From: Blastopirellula sp. J2-11
GTDB taxonomy: Bacteria > Planctomycetota > Planctomycetia > Pirellulales > Pirellulaceae
Length of the DNA: 64,000 bases
Direction of reading: 5' to 3'
Assembly: GCF_024584705.1 (NCBI RefSeq)
Contig: NZ_CP097384.1
Span: forward strand, 62,001 to 126,000
How positions within the stretch are numbered: the stretch's first letter is position 1; the number at the start of each line of letters is the position of its first letter. Below the pieces are notes generated by a model, which was given only the letters and a program-made list of their open reading frames with translations, had not been told where the DNA came from and did not search any database. This document shows, in pieces, positions 1 to 8,458 of this stretch. A program made the position numbers and the translations under genes.

Positions 1-412
1 TGTCGAGATGAGGACGAAACAGCGGAAAGTTGTTTGAGCTGCGCGCCTGCACCCAATTTTGCTGGGCGAGCACTTTGGCTTTGCTTAGTTCGATGACCAG
101 CGCTTGCGGCAGTTTTGAATCGCGCCGATATTCGCGGGTAAGTACGCGAATTGTCGCGCCTTGATCACTGTGCGGATCGGCGGCCAAGGGACTCTCGACT
201 AACGAGTCGAGCAACTCTCCCACGCGCGGTGACGTCCGCCGCTCGTGGATCAAACCGGCCAACAGCGAAACTTGTTCGGCTCGATACGCGCCTGCTTTGG
301 GCGGCATGATCGTGCGCTCGTCCCACTCCAGCAATTGCTGAATGCTATCGAGCTTGGCCGCTTCGCCGATCTCTTGGCAAAGTTCACTATATTGTTGTTG
401 ATAATCTGACAT
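1..412 (-). CDS. M32 family carboxypeptidase (Taq type), N-terminal part
   Basis: The gene runs off the left edge, so only about the first 137 residues are present. The translation from the ATG at 412 reads MSDYQQQYSELCQEIGEAAK, followed by LLEWDERTIMPPKAGAYRAE, then a segment with HERRTSPRVGELLDSL and REYRRDSKLPQALV. This order and spacing match the start of thermostable (Taq-type) carboxypeptidases, zinc metallopeptidases that remove C-terminal residues from peptides in the cytoplasm. The zinc-binding HEXXH motif would lie beyond the window edge, so activity cannot be judged. The gene is codirectional with the FMN reductase gene downstream of 1051 but is separated from it by 63 bases. Confidence 0.9.
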   Translation of the reverse strand, partial: MSDYQQQYSELCQEIGEAAKLDSIQQLLEWDERTIMPPKAGAYRAEQVSLLAGLIHERRTSPRVGELLDSLVESPLAADPHSDQGATIRVLTREYRRDSKLPQALVIELSKAKVLAQQNWVQARSSNNFPLFRPHLD

Positions 413-475
413 GGGCGATCTATCTAGCGGGAGAGGATGTGTATTGGAAAGAGTCGGCGTGGATATCCGCAACCG

Positions 476-1051
476 CTAACTCTTGAGCCGAGATGTCAAA
501 TGAACCAGCGTTTCGCCGAGTGCGTGGATCGCCGCGTGACGTTCCAGGTCTTTCAGCGATCCGTCGGCGGAGAAAGCGTCAGACGCGTTGGGAACTGCAA
601 CCTGATCGGGCAGCACGACGACGCCGATGTTGCTGAGGATCGAACGAACATGGACCAGTCCACGCAGTCCGCCGAGTGCGCCCGGCGATGCGCTCATGAG
701 CGCGGCGATCTTGCCGCGATAGGCGGCCAGCCGGGGTTCGTGGGGGTCGGGGCGCGACACCCAGTCGATCGTGTTCTTTAGCAGCGGCGTGATCGAGCTG
801 TTGTACTCAGGGCACGAAAGGAGCAGCGCATCGTTTTGCAGGAACAACTGCTTCAGCTTCTTTACGTTTTCGGGGCGGCCTTTGGCTTCCAGATCTTGAT
901 CAAAGATCGGCAATGGATAATCAGCGAGATCGATCAACGTGACTTCGGCGCCAGCTGCTTCGGCGCCGGCGGCGGCGATCGAGACCACTTGTTTGTTGAA
1001 GGATTCGCGTCGCGCACTGCCGGCGAACGCCAGGACTTTGACTTTGGACAT
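476..1051 (-). CDS. NADPH-dependent FMN reductase family protein
   Basis: A 191-residue flavodoxin-like protein. Residues 7-19 (VLAFAGSARRESF) form the phosphate-binding loop that follows the first strand in this family, and residues about 78-96 contain SCPEYNSSITPLLKNTIDW, the conserved P-E-Y-N motif over the flavin ring. SPGALGGLRG near residue 120 is also typical. The family reduces FMN or quinones and azo compounds with NAD(P)H in the cytoplasm; the substrate cannot be told from sequence. Length is normal for the family. The gene stands alone on the minus strand before the M32 peptidase gene, with no strong functional link to it. Confidence 0.9.
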   Translation of the reverse strand: MSKVKVLAFAGSARRESFNKQVVSIAAAGAEAAGAEVTLIDLADYPLPIFDQDLEAKGRPENVKKLKQLFLQNDALLLSCPEYNSSITPLLKNTIDWVSRPDPHEPRLAAYRGKIAALMSASPGALGGLRGLVHVRSILSNIGVVVLPDQVAVPNASDAFSADGSLKDLERHAAIHALGETLVHLTSRLKS

Positions 1052-1464
1052 GCAAGCGGCCTCGTCAGGTTGGTCGTCAAAATCGGCTCAATAGACATGG
1101 TTAGAATTGTAACCCCAACGATCGAAGGTGGCGATGCGTCCCACGGTTGCCCGCCAAAACAACGGCATTTGAAGAAGTTTTCATGTGCAGACAGTACGGC
1201 GAGTCTTTACAAATACCATCTCCTTGGCAAGCTGTAGCGAAGGCGCCGATGAACTGGGCCATTTGCAGGGGAGTCATTCCGAACGTCCCGATGCGGCAAG
1301 CCGTGACGCTTCTCCCGTGAAAGCTAAGCGAAAGTTGATGCGACGTCGATGTTGAGGGTTGTCAGTCTCAGACCATATCGAAGTTCAGCAAGTCGAATTG
1401 GCGCTGCCCCGCCATTTTGTGCGAACCAAGTTTCACCTACGTTTTGCCAATCGGGAGCCGTTCC
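1052..1464. other. Divergent intergenic region
   Basis: About 410 bases between two divergently transcribed genes, so both promoters should lie here. I see no further gene: the small open frames lack a ribosome binding site and recognisable content. The purine-rich GGGAG at about 1451-1455 is the ribosome binding site of the gene starting at 1465. Confidence 0.5.
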
Positions 1465-2568
1465 ATGCGTCGACTATTTTGTGCCGCCGGTCTATTTGCG
1501 GCAGCTTGGATGATAACCGGCGAACTTCGCGCCGCCGAGTTTCTGTTGATCGATGACGCGCCCCAAACGGCGGATGTCTCGCATGTCTCGTATCAGTTCG
1601 GCGAGCCGTCCGACTGCCGCCTATGCTCTGGCCTGGTCGGCTGCGACTGTGGGTCGGCGATGGGAGAAAGTTGCGGTGCCGATCTGTACGATTGCAGTCA
1701 GACTTGCGGCGTCTCCTCCGCTTGCGGATGTGATAACGGCTGCGGCGGTCACGGCGATTGGTTAGGCCGGTTTCTTGTGCCGGGAGACCGTTGCTTTACC
1801 GACTTCATCAGCCCGATGACCAATCCGGTCTTCTTTGAAGACCCGCGCACGCTCACCGAAGCCCGCTTTATCTATTTGCATCATCAGGTTCCCAATGGAG
1901 CGCTCGGCGGTAACGTCAACGTGATCGCACTGCAGTTGCGAGCCGCATTGACCGAGAACTTGTCGATCATCGCCACCAAAGATGGTTTCCTGACATCGAC
2001 CAATCCGCTGATCGACGACGGTTGGGCCGATGTCTCGGCCGGTTTGAAATACAATCTTTATAAAGATCCGTCGCGCCAGCGCTTGTTGAGCGCCGGCTTT
2101 ACGTTTGAAATGCCGGTTGGCAGCACGCGGTCGTTGCAAGGGAATGGGGACGGGATGTTTGACCTGTTCGTGACCGGCGGAACGCAATTTGGCTGTAACA
2201 ATCATTGGGTTTCCGCTTCCGGATTCTTGCTGCCGACCGATAAATCGGCCGAGAGTTCGATCTGGTTCTGGTCGAACCACGTCGATCATCGGATCGCCGG
2301 CACCAACTTCTATCTGTTGGGCGAAACCAACTGGTATCACTACATGAGCTCGGGCAAAGCGTTCAACACGGCGCCGATCGAAGGGGGAGATCTCTTCAAC
2401 TTCGGAACTGTAGGCGTCGCCGGCAACGACATCGTCACCGGAGCGTTGGGGGTGAAGTACAAACCGCACTCCAAGATGGAGCTCGGTTTTGCGTGGGAGA
2501 CCCCGCTGACCGAACGCCGCGACGTGCTGCAGAACCGTCTGACGGTCGATTGCATCTTCCGCTACTAA
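1465..2568 (+). CDS. Secreted/outer-envelope protein with Cys-rich N-terminal segment
   Basis: The frame opens earlier, but the ATG at 1465 has GGGAG about 7 bases upstream and begins a good signal peptide (MRRLFCAAGLFAAAWMITG, then ELRAAEF). That gives 367 residues. After the signal peptide comes a Cys-rich stretch (residues about 35-90) with DCRLCSGLVGCDCG, CGADLYDCSQTCG and CGCDNGCGG, about 13 cysteines in all. The remaining 270 residues alternate hydrophobic and polar residues and end in a Phe-Arg-Tyr terminus, as in outer-membrane barrels; the conserved-looking stretch with TEARFIYLHHQVPNG and TENLSIIATKDGFL is seen in planctomycete proteins of unknown function. Function unknown; export and a barrel fold are inferences. 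Confidence 0.8.
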   Translation: MRRLFCAAGLFAAAWMITGELRAAEFLLIDDAPQTADVSHVSYQFGEPSDCRLCSGLVGCDCGSAMGESCGADLYDCSQTCGVSSACGCDNGCGGHGDWLGRFLVPGDRCFTDFISPMTNPVFFEDPRTLTEARFIYLHHQVPNGALGGNVNVIALQLRAALTENLSIIATKDGFLTSTNPLIDDGWADVSAGLKYNLYKDPSRQRLLSAGFTFEMPVGSTRSLQGNGDGMFDLFVTGGTQFGCNNHWVSASGFLLPTDKSAESSIWFWSNHVDHRIAGTNFYLLGETNWYHYMSSGKAFNTAPIEGGDLFNFGTVGVAGNDIVTGALGVKYKPHSKMELGFAWETPLTERRDVLQNRLTVDCIFRY

Positions 2569-2665
2569 AGCCGCGGATGAAGAGCGGTAAAACATGGTGG
2601 GAATCAAGCGGAAAACCGTCACACTAGCGTTCTGTCAAACCGCTATTTTCGGCTTCCCCAAAATC

Positions 2666-2753
2666 AGCCGCACGGCGTTAGCCGCGGTTTCTGTTACCAA
2701 TTGTCTTTCGCAAATGAGTTCCCATCAGAAACCGGTGCTAACGCACTACGGCT
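2666..2753. repeat. Palindromic intergenic repeat (type A)
   Basis: Left arm 2666-2693 begins AGCCGCACGGCGTTAGCC and ends GGTTTCTG; right arm 2726-2753 is its reverse complement with about five mismatches over 28 bases, around a 32-base loop. It contains no open frame. Short palindromes of this look are typical of intergenic regions in planctomycete genomes; whether it is mobile cannot be judged from one copy. Confidence 0.75.
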
Positions 2754-2792
2754 AATAAAATCATGGCGCCTGAAAATTGTCGCGTGACGGAA

Positions 2793-2888
2793 CACTAGCC
2801 CGCTGCGCGAGCGAGGGAATGCGGCTCGCCACTTCAATCCGGGTTAGGATCGCCAACTCTATTCCCTCGCTGGCGCAGCGGGCTAGTG
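2793..2888. repeat. Palindromic intergenic repeat (type B)
   Basis: Arms 2793-2820 (CACTAGCCCGCTGCGCGAGC...) and 2861-2888 pair over 28 bases with one mismatch, around a 40-base loop. Related half-sites occur nearby (3051-3061, GCGGCGGGCTA) and at about 31580-31600 (GCGCTAGTGCTCCGTCAC), so this is a family and not a single hairpin. Together with the type A repeat it fills most of the 507-base gap between the genes ending at 2568 and 3076; I see no gene in the gap. Confidence 0.8.
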
Positions 2889-3024
2889 TGACGATTTTCG
2901 GTGGATTCGGACCCTGTTTGATCGTGCTTCACCCGTGTTCAACACTTCCTGAATTGCCAAATAGCGCAACCTCAAATAGCGCAAGCGAGGGAAAATCGCT
3001 TGGCGATTCAAAAGTGGATCGAAG

Positions 3025-3061
3025 TAGCCTGCCGCATTTCGCTTGCTGGCGCGGCGGGCTA
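3025..3061. repeat. Short palindrome (type B-like)
   Basis: TAGCCTGCCGC at 3025-3035 pairs with GCGGCGGGCTA at 3051-3061 with one mismatch. It lies just beyond the 3' end of the minus-strand gene that stops at 3076. A similar GCGCAAGCGAGGGA stretch lies at about 2978-2992. It could slow or terminate transcription, but no T-run follows it. Confidence 0.5.
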
Positions 3062-3075
3062 CGAAGAGGAGCGGC

Positions 3076-4194
3076 TTAGAACCACCAGCCGCTGCGGATC
3101 ATGACGGTGTCCGTCATGTCGAGGGTGTAGGGATTTTCTTTGTATTCCAACTGGCGACCGAAGACGTAGCCAAATTCGATAAACGATTTGCCGCCGCCAT
3201 CGCGGCGACGTTCCATCCCAAAGATCAATCGATAGTCTGAGAGCGTCAGCAAGTCGCCGGCGCCGTTGCTGCGTTGGACGGCCCACGTCCCGCCGCCGAG
3301 TTCGCCGGTGACGTACCACCAATCTTCATAGCCAGGACCATAGTCCCACAGTTGACTGTAGCGCGGCCGCGGGAAGGTCAGCTCCAGTTTTCGTTTCTCA
3401 CCGGTCCAGACGACGCCGGCAATCGGCAGGATGTTGAAGTCGTCGCGATTCAACCAAACGACGCCGCCGAGAAGCTGCCAGTTTTTGTTCCAATTGTAGG
3501 TCGCGATCGCCATCGCGCTGGGGCGAAACGCGTCGCTCTGCTGTAGTTTAAAGTCGCTGTAGTAGCCGGCGGTGCCCGAGAGAATCATCCCCCAGCGTTC
3601 ATTGATCGGACGAATCCAACGGGTCGTCAGGTAGACGTCGTACAGCGTCGCCGGTGCGTCAATCGATTCTGGTCCGACGAGAAAGTGCATGCCGTAGCCC
3701 GGCGTGACGATCAGCGGCGAGTCGATGGTTGGCGCCGGAAAACCGAGCGTGATCGTCGCCAATACGTCGGTGATGCCGATGTTATCTCCGCTGCCGGCGA
3801 TCCAGGTGCTATCGGTCGTCACCGCCTGCAAGATGCCTGGCTTGCTGGTCGCGAGAATCGGCCGCGTGCTGAAGATCTCGTCTTCGTCCAGTCGCAGTCC
3901 TTCTCCCATTTGAATGTCGTACGGCATTTCGTCCAATTCGGGAGGAATCGCCGCGGCTGTCTGCGCGATCGGCTTCGTTACGTCAGCCGGCGTATAGTAG
4001 GGGCTGCTTTGGGGAAAGACGTCGGTCGGCGGCAGCGGCTGCACCGCTTCATACGGAAGCTGACGATCCGAGACGCCAAGATTGGAGGAGGATTGGCTAT
4101 TGGAGCTCCAAGGCACATACTGCGCGCAGACCGTTTCTGTCGCCAGACAGAGCGGGAACAGCGCTAGCCAGAATCGGAGCGAGATGAATTGCAC
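3076..4194 (-). CDS. Secreted barrel-like protein, paralogue of the next gene upstream (DUF6268-like)
   Basis: A 372-residue protein with a signal peptide (MQFISLRFWLALFPLCLATE, cleavage probably after VCA). Its C-terminal 230 residues align by eye with those of the gene at 4219-5409: both have an ILxTPGF/YxxHFLxGP-like stretch, a WY(V)xGELGGGxWxxQR motif (here DWWYVTGELGGGTWAVQR), a DYRxxFGxE motif and an end in DxTxMxRxGxxF. The final aromatic residue and alternating pattern fit an outer-membrane barrel. The start at 4194 is a GTG, 24 bases after the upstream gene's stop, so the two are probably one operon. The DUF assignment is from memory; function unknown. Confidence 0.8.
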   Translation of the reverse strand: MQFISLRFWLALFPLCLATETVCAQYVPWSSNSQSSSNLGVSDRQLPYEAVQPLPPTDVFPQSSPYYTPADVTKPIAQTAAAIPPELDEMPYDIQMGEGLRLDEDEIFSTRPILATSKPGILQAVTTDSTWIAGSGDNIGITDVLATITLGFPAPTIDSPLIVTPGYGMHFLVGPESIDAPATLYDVYLTTRWIRPINERWGMILSGTAGYYSDFKLQQSDAFRPSAMAIATYNWNKNWQLLGGVVWLNRDDFNILPIAGVVWTGEKRKLELTFPRPRYSQLWDYGPGYEDWWYVTGELGGGTWAVQRSNGAGDLLTLSDYRLIFGMERRRDGGGKSFIEFGYVFGRQLEYKENPYTLDMTDTVMIRSGWWF

Positions 4195-4218
4195 AGAGTT
4201 ATTTCTGACGGGGATCGC

Positions 4219-5409
4219 TTAGAAATTGAAACCAGTACGCAGCATCAGCGTGCTATCGACATCCAAGGTAGGAATGGCGCTGCGATAGACCAGTTGGCGC
4301 TCCCAAACGTAGCCAATCTCGGCAAACGCTTTCAAACGATTCGGGTGCGTCGCCTCGACGCCGAAGAAGACGCGATAGTCGTTGATGTCGACCTGATCGT
4401 CGACCGATCCCATGCCGGTATCGCGCTGGATAGTCCAACTGCCGCCGCCATATTCGCCGCCGACGTACCACCAGACTTCTTTGTCGCCCAGCGTCGTCCA
4501 GTACTTCGAGATGCGGGGATAAGGAAAGACCAGATCGTACTTCGATCGACTATCGGGTTGCCAGGTCACGCCGACAACCGGCAGCAATTTGATGTCCAAG
4601 CGATCAATGTAGACGACGCCTGCTTTGACGGTCGTGGTGGGAGTCAATCGCACCGCGGCGACGCCCAATCCTTGATATCGCATGCTATTGGTGTTGAACG
4701 TCTTGAAGTCGGTATAAACGCCTGCCCGAAAACCAAGCTCGGCGAATAAACGCGGAGTCAGTTCCGGATTCCAAGCAAAGTCGAGATACGCGCTATAGGC
4801 GTTGCCCGGCAAGTTTTGCACCAGGTTCTGGGGGCCATCCCACAAGTGCAGCACAAATGCAGGCGTCACCAACAGCGGCTGAGTGCTGCCGAGAAAATTG
4901 GGAAACTGAGCGGTCGCCGAAACGTCAAAGTCTTGCGTCTGCAGCGCGGTGTCCGCCTCGGTAAGTTTGGGCAACCACGTATAGCGGAATCCCACGTTTT
5001 CTAAAAATCGCTCGTAGGGAATCGAGGGAAACTCGGTCGTCGGTTGATAGATCGGCGGCTGAGCGCCATACGCCGGCGCCGTTTGATTCGGAAAGTAAGC
5101 AGGCGGTCCGCCTGCAAACCCAGCCGGCGGAGTGGTCGGCGGCGGGGGATAGCTCATCGGCGGCGGATACGACGGCGCCGCATAGGTAGCTGCCGGCGTT
5201 GGCGGATACGAACTAAATTGCGTACCGGTAGCGTAAGGATCAAACGGCTGGATGCCGCCAGACAAATTCGCCGGTGGTTGCACTCCGTAAGGAGAAGGCG
5301 CAACCGTATTGATCGGCGTTGGAGCCTGGATACGCTGTGCTAGCAACGCCGTCGGCGCGGCTAGCAGCAGTGCTCCGACGATGATCGTGTTTTTGAAAAT
5401 TTCGCCCAC
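4219..5409 (-). CDS. Secreted barrel-like protein with Pro-rich N-terminal segment (DUF6268-like)
   Basis: Begins at a GTG (5409) or, less likely, a TTG 15 bases earlier; either gives a signal peptide (FKNTIIVGALLLAAPTALLA). Residues about 30-125 are Pro/Ala/Tyr-rich and low in complexity (YPPPMSYPPPPTTPPAGF), a flexible linker that the paralogue at 3076-4194 has only in short form. The C-terminal 240 residues hold the shared motifs VWWYVGGEYGGGSWTIQR, INDYRVFFGVEA, and the terminal STLMLRTGFNF. Export to the outer envelope is inferred. This gene is the upstream member of the pair; the duplication is probably old since identity is low outside the motifs. Confidence 0.78.
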   Translation of the reverse strand: MGEIFKNTIIVGALLLAAPTALLAQRIQAPTPINTVAPSPYGVQPPANLSGGIQPFDPYATGTQFSSYPPTPAATYAAPSYPPPMSYPPPPTTPPAGFAGGPPAYFPNQTAPAYGAQPPIYQPTTEFPSIPYERFLENVGFRYTWLPKLTEADTALQTQDFDVSATAQFPNFLGSTQPLLVTPAFVLHLWDGPQNLVQNLPGNAYSAYLDFAWNPELTPRLFAELGFRAGVYTDFKTFNTNSMRYQGLGVAAVRLTPTTTVKAGVVYIDRLDIKLLPVVGVTWQPDSRSKYDLVFPYPRISKYWTTLGDKEVWWYVGGEYGGGSWTIQRDTGMGSVDDQVDINDYRVFFGVEATHPNRLKAFAEIGYVWERQLVYRSAIPTLDVDSTLMLRTGFNF

Positions 5410-5531
5410 GATTCTCTCAAGCAAACGGTCGCCTAGTGACGATGAACAATAGTTGGGAAAGTCGTGGGGTGTAATTACCAGCGACTCCTAACTCGGTCAA
5501 GGCGAACTTGCGCACCGTGGGCAATTTGCTG

Positions 5532-6053
5532 CTAGGACGATTTCCCTTCTTCCGCGGATTGCGGCGTCCAAAAGAACTGATAGTTCTCTGCCTGCATTTG
5601 CCGCGTCAGGCAGATGATCTCTTGCGTGTGTCCAAAAAAATGAGACACGCTGTGAACTGACGCCTGCCAACCGCTGACGTTGTCGCCTTGCACGCGGCGC
5701 GGTTGCAACATCTCGGCGGCGTCTACTTTTTCGACGGCGGCGATCGCTTCGTCCAGTGTGGCGCGCAGCTCGCTTATCAATTGCTGGGCCGGAATCGGAT
5801 CGCGCTCGGCGAATTCGGCAGGGCGATCGCGCACGTCGGGCGCACCGCCGACGCCAGAGATCAAATGTTGTCGAACATTCCCCCCCAAGTGAATCAGGAT
5901 CGTGCCGATCGAGTTCATGCCGGGACCGGGCCGCCGCCAGATTTGCGCGTCGGAAAGTTGGGAGACGCAATGTTCGATGCGGTCGAAACAACCGTTTAAA
6001 CAGCGAACTAATTCGGCGGAAACAGCGGAAGTAACATCCAAGGCAGTCGGCAT
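5532..6053 (-). CDS. DinB superfamily protein
   Basis: The open frame extends upstream to 6182, but the ATG at 6053 is preceded by TGAGGACC and starts the recognisable domain (MPTALDVTSAVSAELVRCLN), giving 173 residues. The helical bundle of DinB-type proteins is indicated by NSIGTILIHLGGNVRQHLIS, with the first metal-ligand-type His, and by the later HSVSHFFGHTQEI with the other two. The superfamily includes thiol transferases (bacillithiol or mycothiol dependent) and damage-inducible proteins of unknown role; I cannot choose between them. Two other DinB-like genes occur in the window (13327 and 30282). Confidence 0.85.
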   Translation of the reverse strand: MPTALDVTSAVSAELVRCLNGCFDRIEHCVSQLSDAQIWRRPGPGMNSIGTILIHLGGNVRQHLISGVGGAPDVRDRPAEFAERDPIPAQQLISELRATLDEAIAAVEKVDAAEMLQPRRVQGDNVSGWQASVHSVSHFFGHTQEIICLTRQMQAENYQFFWTPQSAEEGKSS

Positions 6054-6213
6054 CGATTGGTCCTCACGCGATAATAAGGGGACAAAAACAGGGTTGTTTT
6101 TGGAGTAGACGCGGTGAGGAAAAACCGGTTCGCCGGGCCGAGAACGCCCTTCGATAAATATGCCTAAACTATTGGTAGGCAATCATTTAGAGAATTAAAT
6201 TCGACGAACTAAG

Positions 6214-6288
6214 GGTGGATAGAGGGATTTGAACCCACGACCCCTGGAATCACAATCCAGTGCTCTAACCAACTGAGCTATACCCACC
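6214..6288 (-). tRNA. tRNA-His (GTG anticodon)
   Basis: The minus strand from 6288 reads GGTGGGTATAGCTCAGTTGG. The acceptor stem GTGGGTA pairs with TATCCAC, the anticodon stem CTGGA/TCCAG encloses TTGTGAT with anticodon GTG, and the T arm has GTGGGTTCAAATCCC. The extra G at 6288 opposite C73 (6214) is the G-1:C73 pair peculiar to tRNA-His. CCA is not encoded. The gene stands alone. Confidence 0.96.
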
Positions 6289-6922
6289 GTAGTCGTCAAA
6301 ACGCCCCAGTTTAAAGCGAGTCCGCCTGGTCGTCAACGGCTGGGAAGGCGCCGCTTTCAATTTCGTCAGATCGGCCGAAACGCCTAACACGATTGCTCCG
6401 GTCATGTTAGGACGGCAATCGCTGAGGCAATTCTCTAGAGGGCTGACGGTCGTAATCGGTTCGCACTCTTCATTTCTTCTCTTCAGCCAGAGTTATCTGC
6501 GTCGTCAATTCTGATTGTATCTCGCATCGGATCGATCCGTAGATCGACGTGATCTCGTAACTGGGCGACGCCTCCGCAGAAAACGGGATGGCCCGCTTCG
6601 GGATACGAAAGAGCTGGAGATCGAAATCAGCGCGGCGCCGTTGCTGGTCCAGGGGAAATGATGGGTTGGGCCCTCGATGAAGTTTTACGACACACTGCGC
6701 AAAAAGTGCCGGCGGCAGAGGAAAATGTTCGCCATGTTGCGCAAAGTAGTCGTTGTTTTGCGGGCTAATATTAACTTTCGAATTCTTAGAATTGCAGCCG
6801 AGATTCTCGTTGAAGCTAGACGGCCGTTTTCGATAGGCTTAATTTTTCGTCCAATAGCACAGCTAGCAGGAGCGTCGTCTCATGCCGCGTTTGCTTGGTT
6901 TTATTTGTCATGAGGAGAGAAC
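6289..6922. other. Intergenic region without a supported gene
   Basis: About 630 bases between tRNA-His and the first DUF1559 gene. The one plus-strand frame (6677-6913) encodes a basic, unrecognisable peptide with no ribosome binding site and I do not accept it. The AT-rich part at about 6770-6860 is a plausible promoter area for the gene at 6923. No repeat or hairpin of note was found. Confidence 0.45.
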
Positions 6923-7891
6923 ATGCTAATTCGCCTACGTAAGGCTTTTACGCTTGTTGAATTATTGGTGGTGATCGCGATTATCGGCGTTCTGATCGCG
7001 TTGTTGTTGCCGGCGGTTCAGCAGGCGCGTGAAGCTGCACGTCGAATGCAGTGTACGAACCAGATGAAACAGATGGGCATCGCGATGCACAACTATCACG
7101 ATACCTTTAGCAATTTGCCGCCGAGCAATTCCGAAATCGACAATTTCGCGCCGTATCCACCGCAACGCGAGTGGGGTTGGGCGCCGCGGATCTTGCCGTT
7201 CATGGAACAATCGGCCATCTACGATCAAATCGATTTCACCAAAGCATCGTACGATCGCGTGGGGAGTTGGGGCGCTTGGAACGATAGCCTGATGGATGAT
7301 CCCAGCGTGATCTGCAACTACAAGGTGGTGCGAATGGTGCACCAGCCGTTCCTCTGTCCGTCCAATTCGATCGGCGGAGAGCCCATGGTCGAGGACGAAT
7401 TTGGCGAATATTATAAGCTGTCGCAATCGGATTACGCCGCGAATATCGGCGATCATAAAAACAAGACCGGCATCGGCTTGCCTGCGTCGGACGTTGGCTA
7501 TAATTCGGGTGCTGGAAACGATGTGGTCATGCCTCGTGGAGTGATTGGCTGCCGTGATTGGGCGGCGCAGTTCAAAGACATCGGCGACGGCTTGTCCAAT
7601 ACCTATCTGCTGGGCGAATGCGTCGGCGCTTGGAGCAAGTGGCAGAACTTTGGCGCCACCTCGTTTGCCACGACCGCCTGGCCGGTCAATTATCGCAACC
7701 GCGACTTTCTCGACGGCACTCTCGACTCGGGCGATTGGGATTACAACATCACCTTTCGCAGCTTTCATCCCGGCGGCGCCAACTTTTTGATGTGCGACGG
7801 CTCGGTCCGTTTGATTACAGAAACGGCGGACGGCGTCGCTTATCGAGCCGGCGCTTCGCGGTTCGGCGGCGAAGCGGCGCCCCTGCCGTAA
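6923..7891 (+). CDS. DUF1559 domain protein with type IV prepilin-like N terminus
   Basis: 322 residues. The N terminus, RKAFTLVELLVVIAIIGVLI (residues 5-24), is the prepilin cleavage and methylation signature with the glutamate five residues into the hydrophobic helix; it is followed by LLLPAVQQAREAARRMQC, the junction typical of the planctomycete DUF1559 family. The C-terminal FHPGGANFLMCDGSVRLI motif (residues about 278-296) is the other family hallmark. GAGGAG lies 6 bases before the ATG. Such proteins are thought to be exported pseudopilin-like proteins processed by a prepilin peptidase; their role is not known. A small lipoprotein gene follows at 7936, probably in the same operon. Confidence 0.93.
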   Translation: MLIRLRKAFTLVELLVVIAIIGVLIALLLPAVQQAREAARRMQCTNQMKQMGIAMHNYHDTFSNLPPSNSEIDNFAPYPPQREWGWAPRILPFMEQSAIYDQIDFTKASYDRVGSWGAWNDSLMDDPSVICNYKVVRMVHQPFLCPSNSIGGEPMVEDEFGEYYKLSQSDYAANIGDHKNKTGIGLPASDVGYNSGAGNDVVMPRGVIGCRDWAAQFKDIGDGLSNTYLLGECVGAWSKWQNFGATSFATTAWPVNYRNRDFLDGTLDSGDWDYNITFRSFHPGGANFLMCDGSVRLITETADGVAYRAGASRFGGEAAPLP

Positions 7892-7935
7892 CGTGACATA
7901 ATTTGCTCATCCAAACCTATCGCAGGAGCGATTTC

Positions 7936-8361
7936 ATGTCGCGAAGTATTCAAGTTTGTTTGCTGGTCTGTATTGCTATGGTGGGCTGTTCGCAAGGGCC
8001 AACCCTGGGCAAAGTGACTGGTCAGGTTAACTACGAAGGAAAACCGCTGCCTCACGGAACGATCTTGTTTGAGATTTCCGGCGGCGGTTTCGCCTATGGG
8101 GAAATCAAGGATGGGCAGATTATTAACGTCGCCACGAGTGATCGCGGCGTCGGCGTTCCCCTGGGAGAAGCTTCTGTGGTGATCCAATCGATCGAGACGG
8201 TCGAGTCGAAGAAAAATCGCCGCAGCGAAGCCGGCGGCGCCGGCGGGATGGATTACGGACGTGATTTGATTCCGGTTCGTTATTCCAACCCGGCGACCAG
8301 CGGGCTGTCGGCTACCATCGAACGCGGCGAGAACGTGTTGACGTTCGACCTGACCAAGTAG
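7936..8361 (+). CDS. Small lipoprotein, transthyretin/carboxypeptidase-regulatory-like
   Basis: The ATG at 7936 has CAGGAGC 7 bases upstream; the frame opens 33 bases earlier without a site. 141 residues. The lipobox is VCIAMVGC (Cys about residue 18). The body starts KVTGQVNYEGKPLPHGTILF, a pattern of small planctomycete lipoproteins that resemble carboxypeptidase regulatory domains (beta sandwich) and are usually encoded beside a DUF1559 gene, as here. It is likely anchored in the cell envelope; the binding partner is unknown. A strong terminator follows at 8392. Confidence 0.85.
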   Translation: MSRSIQVCLLVCIAMVGCSQGPTLGKVTGQVNYEGKPLPHGTILFEISGGGFAYGEIKDGQIINVATSDRGVGVPLGEASVVIQSIETVESKKNRRSEAGGAGGMDYGRDLIPVRYSNPATSGLSATIERGENVLTFDLTK

Positions 8362-8391
8362 CGATTCAACAGTTAGAATCGGGCGAAACAG

Positions 8392-8427
8392 AAAGCCGTC
8401 CCTGTCAAAAGACAAGGACGGCTTTTT
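8392..8427. terminator. Intrinsic terminator, usable in both directions
   Basis: AAAGCCGTCCCTGTC (8392-8406), a 4-base loop AAAA and GACAAGGACGGCTTTTT (8411-8427) form a 15-bp stem with one mismatch, flanked by A and T runs. It ends the DUF1559-lipoprotein operon on the plus strand and also lies beyond the minus-strand gene that stops at 8459. Confidence 0.9.
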
Positions 8428-8458
8428 CATTCCAGGAATTTTCCTGGCGTGCGACTTG

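Noticed and set aside
6677-6913. Open frame of 78 codons before the first DUF1559 gene
   Set aside because: No ribosome binding site, basic and low-quality composition, and it ends 10 bases before a well-supported start.
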